Positions 15,035 through 22,405 of a DNA stretch of 23,585 nucleotides are shown here, piece after piece (position 1 is the stretch's first letter; each line of letters begins with the position of its first letter). The notes beneath the pieces were generated by a model, which saw only the letters and a program-made list of their open reading frames with translations, was not told the DNA's origin and made no database searches. The stretch covers positions 1-23,585 of the forward strand of contig CAZLTY010000046.1 of the NCBI GenBank assembly GCA_964562575.1, in the 5' to 3' direction. This DNA is from SG8-4 sp964562575. GTDB lineage: Bacteria > Planctomycetota > Phycisphaerae > Sedimentisphaerales > Anaerobacaceae. Position numbers and translations under genes: made by a program.

Positions 15035-15053
15035 GGAACAGCCCCACTGTTCC
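15035..15053. terminator. Short hairpin after the zinc-ribbon gene
   Basis: GGAACAG (15035-15041) and CTGTTCC (15047-15053) form a perfect 7-bp stem with a 5-nt loop, starting 13 bp after the zinc-ribbon stop codon. Only a short, mixed TAGTATTTCGTTT stretch follows, so it is a weak terminator candidate. Confidence 0.35.
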
Positions 15054-15235
15054 TAGTATTTCGTTTGACGCTTGGCCCATCATTCATTACGCTCCCTGTA
15101 AGTCCATGCCGGACCATTCTGAGATTCGATTGATGTCAACGATTTCTAAGAAAGAGGTTAACGATGGTATGATAATTCATGCATAAGCCGTTGAAACCAG
15201 ACCAGTTCGAATTCTTGAGTGGGAAGGGATGAAGG

Positions 15236-17128
15236 ATGAAACTGAATGTCAGATCTCAGACTATGGGCATCAGGACTTTGTTGAAGAGGTATCGCCCCCT
15301 GGTCTTTTGGCTGATCTGGGGCATTTGTATGAGTTTGTGGTTTGGCCTTACCACCCGGCATCTTCAAACCAGTTTCGCCATATTTATGGGGTTTGGCACC
15401 TTCCTGGGACTGACAACCCAATTCGTTAAATCAAAATGGCTCAGAGCAGTCGCCTGGTGTATATGTGTGGCCGTTGCCATAACTACAGTCTGGAAACCGG
15501 TGGTCAGTCTTTTTCAAGTGACCACGCGCCGGAAGATCAGCCGGCAATTTCTGGTTGATGATGTGAGGCAAATGGTTTCTATCCTGGAAAGCACTCACCC
15601 TGATCCCTATCTTCACGGCGGCGGCAAGATTGCTTTTCACCGGAGAATGCAGAATGTGATCCGGACTATACCCGAAGACGGATTGACAAAAACTGAGTTT
15701 TACCATCACCTGTGCCCGTTTATGGCGGCGGTTGGAGACGGACATACTGCATTATGGGAACCCTATCACCTGAACAGTCAGTCTCCCGGGGGAATACCAC
15801 TCTATTTCCGGATAGTGGAAGATTTCTTCTATGTTGCAGGTGTGATTGATTTTGCGCATCAGCATCTGATCGGATCTAAACTGGTATCTGTGGAAAATCT
15901 CCCAATTGATGAACTGATCAAACGTCAAGCCCGGATAAAAGGGTGTGACAATGAATATCAACTGATGCGCAATCTGGGGTATGACCGCTCTCTCTGGCAT
16001 AAGAAAAGGATGGAATACGTGCTTCCGCAGTGGAATGGCGATTCGATTCATGTAGTTTTAGTGGACCCGGAAGGCAGTGAGATCGAGCTTACCTTGCATT
16101 CCAATAAGGTAGGGCAAGATCAGATGATTACGGCCTCAACCTCTGTTACACTGCCGTCTACCGAAAAAAGCAATTATGTATACCGGTTCATGGATGAGGA
16201 AAAGAAGACAGCCCTTCTACTGATCGAAAACATGTACACCTATAGAGAATCCTTTGAGATGGAAACTGCCCTCAAAGGATCCCGCCGGAAGGATCTGGCA
16301 AACCGTCTTTATGAGAAATACAATGGTAAATCCGTGCCTGCAGGGCATAAGAATGTTGTTGCAGGAATACCCTCCGCCACCGAGTTATGCCGGGAACTGG
16401 TTCAAGTAATGAAAGAGAACCAGACGGAAAACCTGATCATCGATCTCAGGAGGAATCAAGGAGGAAATGCATTTATCTCCACAATTTTCTTCTATTTCTT
16501 TTATGGAAAAGAGGCTCTGATATCCTTCAGCGAGAAAAGAAGCATATTTGTCAAAAAGTACTCACCACTTTTCTGGAAACAATATCCGGCGCGGAATGTT
16601 GGCGATATCAACAAACATCAGCCCATCAAATTGACAGAAGATGATTACGATTTCTCCGGTTATCCTGAATCCGGAGACCATCTTACGCGGGAAGAATCCA
16701 TTCGCATAATCGAGGATGAAGCCTCCATGGCCCCCACTTTCTGGGAGGAATATCAATCGGGAACATATTCCGGTTACTATCGTCCACAAAATATTCTGAT
16801 TCTCTGCTCTCCGGTAACTACCAGTTCAGGATATGCTTTCATGTACGATCATTGGGCGGCCGGCGGTAAGGTTGTTGGCATACCTTCATCCCAGGCCGGG
16901 AATAATTTTGGTGCCTGGGTTGGGTTTAAGTTAAGATACTCGATGCTTAAGGGCGGCGTTTCCCATCTTTATGTAACCCACTTCCGTGATAGTCCCGAAA
17001 TGGGCAGGGTGTTCCGCCCGGATTATGAAATGACCTATGACAATCTTAGAACTTATGATTTTGACCCCAACGCAGAAATTCTATATGCAATGGGACTGAT
17101 TGATAGTCTGAATAATAATCCTGAATGA
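15236..17128 (+). CDS. Membrane-anchored S41-type (tail-specific / IRBP-like) peptidase homologue
   Basis: In this 630-aa protein the N-terminus carries about three membrane helices within residues 20-95 (PLVFWLIWGICMSLWFGL, FAIFMGFGTFLGLTT, AVAWCICVAVAITTVW). A peptidase-like region follows with VDDVRQMVSILESTHPDPYL, AVGDGHTALWEP (about 165), LIIDLRRNQGGNAFIST (about 400) and SPVTTSSGYAFMYDH, where Ser531 is the probable nucleophile. Segment GGKVVGIPSSQAGNNFG matches the strand after the nucleophile in S41 enzymes. The CtpA-type FGKG lysine motif is missing, so it belongs nearer the IRBP/tricorn-like branch. Start: GGGAAGGG lies 7 nt upstream of the ATG. By eye its base composition is more AT-rich than its neighbours, hinting at a different origin. 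It lies between two sigma/sensor pairs. Confidence 0.75.
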   Translation: MKLNVRSQTMGIRTLLKRYRPLVFWLIWGICMSLWFGLTTRHLQTSFAIFMGFGTFLGLTTQFVKSKWLRAVAWCICVAVAITTVWKPVVSLFQVTTRRKISRQFLVDDVRQMVSILESTHPDPYLHGGGKIAFHRRMQNVIRTIPEDGLTKTEFYHHLCPFMAAVGDGHTALWEPYHLNSQSPGGIPLYFRIVEDFFYVAGVIDFAHQHLIGSKLVSVENLPIDELIKRQARIKGCDNEYQLMRNLGYDRSLWHKKRMEYVLPQWNGDSIHVVLVDPEGSEIELTLHSNKVGQDQMITASTSVTLPSTEKSNYVYRFMDEEKKTALLLIENMYTYRESFEMETALKGSRRKDLANRLYEKYNGKSVPAGHKNVVAGIPSATELCRELVQVMKENQTENLIIDLRRNQGGNAFISTIFFYFFYGKEALISFSEKRSIFVKKYSPLFWKQYPARNVGDINKHQPIKLTEDDYDFSGYPESGDHLTREESIRIIEDEASMAPTFWEEYQSGTYSGYYRPQNILILCSPVTTSSGYAFMYDHWAAGGKVVGIPSSQAGNNFGAWVGFKLRYSMLKGGVSHLYVTHFRDSPEMGRVFRPDYEMTYDNLRTYDFDPNAEILYAMGLIDSLNNNPE

Positions 17129-17237
17129 TTACGTAATTATGAGTATTAGGGGCGTTTTCCTGAAGGTATTCACAGGGATCGACACACTGAGCGACCATAT
17201 TACGACAAGAGTATGTAAGACACCAAGTCACGCCAAC

Positions 17238-17267
17238 AGCCGGGCTCTCTTCGCTCGGCTTTTTTTT
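17238..17267 (+). terminator. Rho-independent terminator
   Basis: A 7-bp stem, AGCCGGG (17238-17244) with CTCGGCT (17254-17260), closes a 9-nt loop and is followed by a run of eight T (17260-17267). It lies 110 bp after the S41-type gene and before sigma gene 2. Its sequence style matches the terminator at 19921. Confidence 0.85.
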
Positions 17268-17336
17268 ATGCGAGTGGTTCCGGGAGGTGGAAATGGTGGA
17301 GAATATTGACTTTTTCTATACTAAAACGCCCTGGTC

Positions 17337-17367
17337 AGTTGTTATGTTACTGACAGTCGATTGTTCT
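17337..17367 (+). promoter_or_regulatory. Conserved upstream block of sigma gene 2
   Basis: AGTTGTTATGTTACTGACA (17337-17355) followed by TTGTTCT (17361-17367) aligns without gaps to the block at 20038-20068, with 22 of 31 positions identical (counted by eye). It contains the imperfect inverted repeat TGTTA-N6-TGACA. The block ends 23 bp before the ATG, fitting either a promoter or an operator. Confidence 0.45.
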
Positions 17368-17390
17368 AAGCTTAGGAAGACACCTTTTCG

Positions 17391-17936
17391 ATGCTCGAAG
17401 ATAAGTTGCTCATATGGAAGTTCAATCGCGGCGACCGTGGCGCCCTGAGGGGCGTTTACGAGAAATACAAGGACAATTTGGTGACACTGGCGGCCGCTCT
17501 GTTGACTGACGTAAGTTCGGCCGAGGATGTTGTGCACGATGTGTTTGTGTCTTTTATCGGGTCTTCCGGCAAGTTTCGACTGACCGGAAGTTTGAAGGGC
17601 TACCTTGCGACTTGCGTCGCCAACAACGCCCGCAACAGGAATAAATCGAAACGAAGACGCAATGGTGCCGTGCCGGATGAGACGAATGCAGCCGGCACTG
17701 ATTCGAGCAATCCGGAATTCGCCGCCGTGTTTGGCGAAGAATTGAGGCAGTTGAGTAAGGCCCTCGGACAGCTTCCGTATGAGCAGCGAGAAGTCTTGAT
17801 CCTGCACTCGTACAGCGGGATAAGGTTCAAGGCGATTGCGAAGCAACAAGGTGTTTCGATCAATACTGTGCAGGGCCGGTACCGGTATGCGTTGGACAAA
17901 CTGCGGTCAATGTTGAATGGTGAGGTAAGAAGATGA
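17391..17936 (+). CDS. ECF-type RNA polymerase sigma factor (pair 2)
   Basis: This 181-aa protein has region 2 at about residues 10-80 (DRGALRGVYEKYKDNLVTLA, SSAEDVVHDVFVSFIGSSGK, LKGYLATCVANNARNRNKSK). Region 4 lies at about 120-175 (LSKALGQLPYEQREVLILHS, FKAIAKQQGVSINTVQGRYR, YALDKLRSML). AGGAAG lies about 11 nt upstream of the ATG. The start MLEDKLLIWKFNRGDRGAL closely parallels sigma 3 (MEDKLLVLRCKRGSTEAL), so the two are paralogues. The stop overlaps the partner start as ATGA. A terminator precedes the gene, so transcription should begin in the 17268-17390 interval, where the shared upstream block lies. Confidence 0.92.
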   Translation: MLEDKLLIWKFNRGDRGALRGVYEKYKDNLVTLAAALLTDVSSAEDVVHDVFVSFIGSSGKFRLTGSLKGYLATCVANNARNRNKSKRRRNGAVPDETNAAGTDSSNPEFAAVFGEELRQLSKALGQLPYEQREVLILHSYSGIRFKAIAKQQGVSINTVQGRYRYALDKLRSMLNGEVRR

Positions 17937-19819
17937 GACCGGCAGATAACACAAATGACTTGATTAAGAAACTGCGATTGAAAGCCAGTGCCGCTCTGGA
18001 CACAAGAGTCCACGATGACATTTCAGCAGCATTGGCCGGATATGAAGAGACACGATCGGCTCGCTCAGGGCCGAATATATGGAGAACCATCATGAAAGGC
18101 AAGACGGCAAAACTTGCCGCGGCGGCGGCGATACTAGTAGGTGTTCTTGTATTGACAAGTGTTTTCGTGGGAACGAATGAGAGTGTAGTCCTGGCCGGCG
18201 TCCTCGATAGAGTCGAGCAGGCCCAGGCATTTATGTACAAGATGGAAATGACAACGAGTATGATGCCGGGCAGAAAACAAGAGATGCAAGGTACGATGAT
18301 CATCTCCGATGAACACGGTATGAAATGGGAAATGGGTATGCACGACCCTAATACCGGCAAAACAATCACCCAACAAATGTATGTTCTTCCGGACCAGAAG
18401 GTGATGATTTCGCTTACGCCTGAGCGGAAGAAGTACACACGGATGGAATTCGATGACGATTGGCTTGCCAGCATGAAGAGGGATAAGAATGATCCGAGAG
18501 AGACGCTCAAGCGAATGATGGATTGTAATTACACCGAGCTGGGCCGGAAGGAGATTGACGGCATAGAAGTAGAAGGTTTTGAGACTACGGATCCTAAATT
18601 TTCGTCAGGCCTTGCATTGGACGTAAAAGTAACGCTGTGGGTGGATGTCGAAACCTGGCTGCCGGTGCTCTGGGAAATGGATATTGCGATGAATGAGCAG
18701 ATGTCCGTGCGCGGCGTTCTTTCCGATTTCCAATGGGATATTCCAGTCGTTGCAAGTGATTTTGAGCCGGTGATACCGGAGGATTATACAGCCGTGATGG
18801 ACGAGGGCTATAAGATGCCGAACATGACTGAAGAGGCGGCTCTCGAAGGCTTGAAGTTGTTTGCTGATATGTCCGGGCGATATCCGAAAAAGATCGACCT
18901 AATGAGTCTTACGCGGGAGTTTACAGCCCTTAATGCCGGAGAAAGCCGAGCCGACGCCCTCCTGAAATTGAAGGAAGAAGCGAAACAGATGGCACAAAGG
19001 CAGGATCTCACAAAAGCGGCAATTACAAAGACGTTGCAGGCAAGAGCAAAGGCGCGGATTGCAAAAAGGATGGAGATGATGAGGCCTATCCAATCACTTG
19101 GCATGTTCTACATGATACTGGTGCAGGACGAGAAGGAACCTGTGTATTACGGCGAGACAGTTGGACCTGACGACGCCGACGCTGTGCTGATGCGCTGGAA
19201 AATCTCGGATGGCCAGTACCGAGTAGTCTTTGGAAACCTATTGACCTCGGATGTTAGTGCCGAAAAATTAGCTGGGCTTGAAGAGTTCTCGATAGACAAC
19301 GGTTACAAAATGCCGAGGATGACTGAAGAAGCTGCTCTTGAGGACAGAGTCATGTCCATCGCCACTGACCATTACGATCGGGGAGTAGCTTATTATTTAG
19401 ATGGTGAATACGACCAGGCCTTCTCAGAGTTAGCCAAGGCCATAGAGATAGACCCAAGGCTTGCTCGCGCCTATGTCATTCGCGGGGTAGCATATAACGA
19501 CAAGAACAAATTCGACCTGGCCATCGCAGACTTCAGCAAGGTCATTGAAATAGAACCAACGAATGCTCATGCCTATGTCAGTCGGGGAATGGCCTATGGA
19601 AACAGAGGCGAATACGACCTGGCCATCGCAGACTACAGTAAGGCCATTGAAATAGACCCAACGATAGCTGATGCCTACACAGGCAGAGCTCGTGCCTACT
19701 ACTACAAGGGAGAATATGACAAAGCATGGAAGGACGTTCATGAAGCACAGGCCTTGGGACGCGAGGTTGGTTCCAAGCTTCTCGAAGAGCTTCGTAAAGC
19801 TTCAGGGAGAGATGAATGA
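17933..19819 (+). CDS. Membrane sensor / anti-sigma-like partner with C-terminal TPR domain (pair 2)
   Basis: This 628-aa protein overlaps sigma 2 by 4 bp. Its cytoplasmic N-terminus is about 60 aa (ALDTRVHDDISAALAGYEET, then IWRTIMKGKTAK), followed by an anchor at about 60-80 (LAAAAAILVGVLVLTSVFVG). The extracytoplasmic domain parallels the pair-1 partner, including a Met-rich segment (YKMEMTTSMMPGRKQEMQGT) and the end YRVVFGNLLTSDVSAEKLAG, where the paralogue stops. Here about 175 further residues follow. They begin with GYKMPRMTEEAALED (457-471), a near copy of residues 292-306, and then three to four TPRs (A-x-x-x-RG-x-AY, FDLAIADFSKVIEIEPTNA, YDLAIADYSKAIEIDPTIA). The TPR part should mediate protein contact outside the membrane. 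The fusion point looks like a segmental duplication. Confidence 0.8.
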   Translation: MRPADNTNDLIKKLRLKASAALDTRVHDDISAALAGYEETRSARSGPNIWRTIMKGKTAKLAAAAAILVGVLVLTSVFVGTNESVVLAGVLDRVEQAQAFMYKMEMTTSMMPGRKQEMQGTMIISDEHGMKWEMGMHDPNTGKTITQQMYVLPDQKVMISLTPERKKYTRMEFDDDWLASMKRDKNDPRETLKRMMDCNYTELGRKEIDGIEVEGFETTDPKFSSGLALDVKVTLWVDVETWLPVLWEMDIAMNEQMSVRGVLSDFQWDIPVVASDFEPVIPEDYTAVMDEGYKMPNMTEEAALEGLKLFADMSGRYPKKIDLMSLTREFTALNAGESRADALLKLKEEAKQMAQRQDLTKAAITKTLQARAKARIAKRMEMMRPIQSLGMFYMILVQDEKEPVYYGETVGPDDADAVLMRWKISDGQYRVVFGNLLTSDVSAEKLAGLEEFSIDNGYKMPRMTEEAALEDRVMSIATDHYDRGVAYYLDGEYDQAFSELAKAIEIDPRLARAYVIRGVAYNDKNKFDLAIADFSKVIEIEPTNAHAYVSRGMAYGNRGEYDLAIADYSKAIEIDPTIADAYTGRARAYYYKGEYDKAWKDVHEAQALGREVGSKLLEELRKASGRDE

Positions 19820-19920
19820 ATCAACGGGGACTTGAAGGAATCGTGGTCAAGAGTGTATTAGAAGACTTAGTGTGAGAATGCGTATTCTAAGATAATAGAC
19901 GCCGCTGTATGGACAAAAAG

Positions 19921-19946
19921 GCCGGGCTCATGTGGCTCGGCTTTTT
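19921..19946 (+). terminator. Rho-independent terminator
   Basis: Stem GCCGGG (19921-19926) pairs with CTCGGC (19936-19941) and is followed by TTTTTC. It lies about 100 bp downstream of the TPR sensor gene and upstream of sigma gene 3. It shares the GCCGGGCTC...GCTCGGCTTTTT style with the terminator at 17238. Confidence 0.8.
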
Positions 19947-20037
19947 CTTGTACGCTCTTCGAGCAGAATGGTCGTCTGCGCAGAAAGCAGAATCCCGCAG
20001 AAAAAGTCCTCTTTCTTTAGACCCAAATGTGCAACCA

Positions 20038-20068
20038 AGTTGTTATATTGGTGACAAAGCTTTGTTTT
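20038..20068 (+). promoter_or_regulatory. Conserved upstream block of sigma gene 3
   Basis: AGTTGTTATATTGGTGACA (20038-20056) followed by TTGTTTT (20062-20068) is the counterpart of the block before sigma gene 2. It lies at almost the same distance (21 bp) from the start codon. The inverted repeat TGTTA-N6-TGACA is conserved, while the six central bases differ at some positions. Confidence 0.45.
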
Positions 20069-20089
20069 GGAACCAGTTAGGCGGGCTTA

Positions 20090-20635
20090 ATGGAAGACAA
20101 GCTGCTTGTTTTGAGATGTAAGCGCGGTAGCACAGAAGCCTTAGGGCGGATCTATGAAAAGTACAAGAGAGATGCGCTCATTCTGGCGATTGCCTTATTG
20201 AACAACACAAGCATGGCTGAAGATGTCGTGCACGATGTTTTTCTCTCATTCGTTCAAAAGATTGAGAGGTTTCAACTGACCGGCAGCCTCAGAAGCTATC
20301 TGCTGACCTGTGCGTCAAATCGTGCCCGCAACGTCAACAAGGCCCAACATGGCCAGGGCGTTGAAATGGACTCGACGGTATCTGTCGGTTCCAATTCAGA
20401 AGGGCCGCCGGAATTTATGATATGCAACGAACAATTGAAGCAGTTGAGCGATGCCATGGCGCAACTGCCGTTCGATCAGCGAGAGGTGATTATGCTGCAC
20501 TTTCAGGCCGCGATGACCTTTAGGACAATCGCAGAGTCGCTGGACATCTCGGTCAATACGGCTAAAAGCCGGTATCGGTACGGGATGGATAAGCTTCGGC
20601 TCCTTTTCGAAAACGAGGTGAACAATGCGACCTGA
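20090..20635 (+). CDS. ECF-type RNA polymerase sigma factor (pair 3)
   Basis: This 181-aa protein has the same length and layout as sigma 2. Region 2 is at about residues 10-80 (EALGRIYEKYKRDALILAIA, SMAEDVVHDVFLSFVQKIER, LRSYLLTCASNRARNVNKAQ). Region 4 is at about 120-175 (LSDAMAQLPFDQREVIMLHF, FRTIAESLDISVNTAKSRYR, YGMDKLRLLF). AGGCGGG lies about 6 nt upstream of the ATG. The gene overlaps the partner start by 11 bp. It is isolated from the previous gene by a terminator and carries the conserved upstream block, so it probably heads an operon with the partner, the pseudopilin and perhaps the TIGR03067-like protein. Confidence 0.92.
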   Translation: MEDKLLVLRCKRGSTEALGRIYEKYKRDALILAIALLNNTSMAEDVVHDVFLSFVQKIERFQLTGSLRSYLLTCASNRARNVNKAQHGQGVEMDSTVSVGSNSEGPPEFMICNEQLKQLSDAMAQLPFDQREVIMLHFQAAMTFRTIAESLDISVNTAKSRYRYGMDKLRLLFENEVNNAT

Positions 20636-21533
20636 AGATAGAATAGAAGGGCTGATCAACGAATCGGATGTCGTGACTGGCCCAGAGTCAGACACGAGAA
20701 TCCTCGGCGACGCCCTGGAGCATCTGGACAGACTCAAGCGGGTGCGCCGGGCCGCAACACAGCCGGATACTTGGAGCGCGATTGGAAAGCTCGCCGCCGC
20801 AGCGGCGATCGTCATTGCGGCAGTTATCGGCGTACACCAAATGACCGCTCCGGGGGTTGCCTGGGCAGACGTGGCGGAACGCTTCCGGACGGTGCCTTTT
20901 TTCAGTGCGACGATCTACATCAAGGATTACGTATTGCTCGAACCGAGGCAACTCGAGTTGTGGATGGGGCCCGAGGGACGCGCCCGGATGAGAATAGGCC
21001 ATCAGGTGATCTTCGGCAAGTCGGATCAGGCATTGAGGGCCTTCGACATCCGGCAGCGTAAGGAGGTTGAGCCGGATACGCAGGCTGTTGAATTGCTCGA
21101 TATGCTGGGTGATATGGAAGAATATTCTCTCGAAACCGTTATTCAGAGCATTTCCGGCGGCACGCTGGTCGATGTGACTCCTCTTGTGAATGCGGACGCC
21201 GTGATCTCGGAAGACATGGTCGTTTTTGACGCCATTTCGAATGGCGATCCCAAATGGGTTCGCGTGTATGCACTCCGCGAAAGCAGGCTCCCTGTGGGAA
21301 TTCGAATATGGGACCCTCGGAAGGGAAAATCCGTCGATGTGTTTATCAGCTATTTCAAGCAGCAGCCAGATGAGTTCTTCGATGCAAAGGCGTTTTTGAG
21401 CAAGCTGACGGATCGGAACTGTGCTGAGGCAGACTTGGCTCATATCTTCTTGAAAGACCCCGGGGGACAATCCATTACAGCAAAGGATCTGTTCGAGCGG
21501 GGCAACTCCGAGATGCCCGGTCTCAGTAGGTAA
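20625..21533 (+). CDS. Membrane sensor / anti-sigma-like partner (pair 3)
   Basis: This 302-aa protein has an ATG 11 bp inside the sigma 3 end. The N-terminus (PESDTRILGDALEHLDRLKR, then TWSAIGKLAAAAAIVIAAVI) shows the same D-T-R-I/V-x-x-D-A/I helix, Trp and KLAAAA anchor as the other partners. In this copy the IMK stretch is shortened. The extracytoplasmic part (about 80-300) has LELWMGPEGRARMRIGHQVI and FDIRQRKEVEPDTQAVELLD, resembling the LolA-like lipoprotein-sorting fold. The ending common to partners 1 and 2 (YRVVFG...) is absent, so it is the shortest form. It is probably cotranscribed with sigma 3 and the pseudopilin 23 bp downstream. The anti-sigma role is inferred from gene order. 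Confidence 0.75.
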   Translation: MRPEDRIEGLINESDVVTGPESDTRILGDALEHLDRLKRVRRAATQPDTWSAIGKLAAAAAIVIAAVIGVHQMTAPGVAWADVAERFRTVPFFSATIYIKDYVLLEPRQLELWMGPEGRARMRIGHQVIFGKSDQALRAFDIRQRKEVEPDTQAVELLDMLGDMEEYSLETVIQSISGGTLVDVTPLVNADAVISEDMVVFDAISNGDPKWVRVYALRESRLPVGIRIWDPRKGKSVDVFISYFKQQPDEFFDAKAFLSKLTDRNCAEADLAHIFLKDPGGQSITAKDLFERGNSEMPGLSR

Positions 21534-21556
21534 GAAACCGATGGAAGGGAAGTAAT

Positions 21557-22345
21557 ATGGTCGTTGTGAAAGAAAGACTCAGAAGGCTGCAGGAAGGTTT
21601 TACCCTGATCGAACTGTTGGTGGTGATTGCGATCATCGCGGCCCTTCTTGCCATATTATTACCCTGCCTGCGCGTGGTTAAGGAGCAGGCCCGTCGGGCT
21701 GTTTGCCAGAATAATCTGCATCAGGCGGCTGCGGCCATGTTTATGTACGCCGGGGATTTTGACGATGCCTTGCCCATCGGCAGTATTATTGATCGAACGG
21801 CCCCTGGATATGCGACCTCCTGGGATCAGGCCGATCAGATGGCCCTGGTCAATGCCGAGACCATGAGGCACCTGGGGGAAGGTTACGGCCTGACCGATGA
21901 GCACGCGACCTGTGAGACGGCGCGCAAATACTTTGAAGCCAAAGAGGACTGGTTGGAACCTCGGCAGTCGTCACCTCACTATACGCAGGTGTTTCAGATT
22001 GGATGGATCTATTGGGGTGCACGCGGTAGCTGGCCGGATCCGGGCACGGGCAAAAGGTATGTGACTGCCAGGAAAGTCACCGACCGGCCGACATCCAAGA
22101 CTCTTGCGACGTGCTTTTGCTACGACAGATACGGGGCCGTCGGCAGCGGCGGCAATTGGCCGGCATGGTACGGTTCGCACGTCCGCGGCGCATTTCAGCA
22201 CGGCGTCGGTCGACCGATGAAGCCGACACCGGATGGTCTGGTGGTCGGTTATCTGGATGGGGCCTGTCATTTTAGAAGATGGCCGAACCTGACAGCCAGC
22301 AACCACGGAGGAGATTATTTGGTATACTACGACAAAACGAATTGA
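21557..22345 (+). CDS. Type II pseudopilin-like protein (prepilin N-terminal methylation motif)
   Basis: This is a 262-aa protein with GGAAGGGAAG upstream of the ATG. It has a prepilin leader of 14 residues ending at Gly14, then FTLIELLVVIAIIAALLAIL with Glu at position +5. That is the standard signal for prepilin peptidase cleavage and N-methylation. The long globular region (CQNNLHQAAAAMFMYAGDFD with DALPIG, and later DGACHFRRWPNLT) is typical of the expanded planctomycete pseudopilin families, which number dozens per genome. It lies directly after the pair-3 sensor and may be in its operon. A role in a type II secretion-like or surface pseudopilus is known for the motif class. The specific role here is unknown. 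Confidence 0.85.
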   Translation: MVVVKERLRRLQEGFTLIELLVVIAIIAALLAILLPCLRVVKEQARRAVCQNNLHQAAAAMFMYAGDFDDALPIGSIIDRTAPGYATSWDQADQMALVNAETMRHLGEGYGLTDEHATCETARKYFEAKEDWLEPRQSSPHYTQVFQIGWIYWGARGSWPDPGTGKRYVTARKVTDRPTSKTLATCFCYDRYGAVGSGGNWPAWYGSHVRGAFQHGVGRPMKPTPDGLVVGYLDGACHFRRWPNLTASNHGGDYLVYYDKTN

Positions 22346-22405
22346 ATTCGACCCAACGTGGGCCTTTGATGCCCGAAACCAAAGTGAAAGGAAAGGAGAA
22401 GAAGA

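Noticed and set aside
17306..17322. TTGACT and TATACT before sigma 2
   Set aside because: The hexamers are only 5 bp apart, which is not a usable sigma-70 spacing.
20688..21470. 260-aa minus-strand open frame
   Set aside because: It is a shadow of the pair-3 sensor. The sense gene has a translational overlap with its sigma and a membrane anchor.
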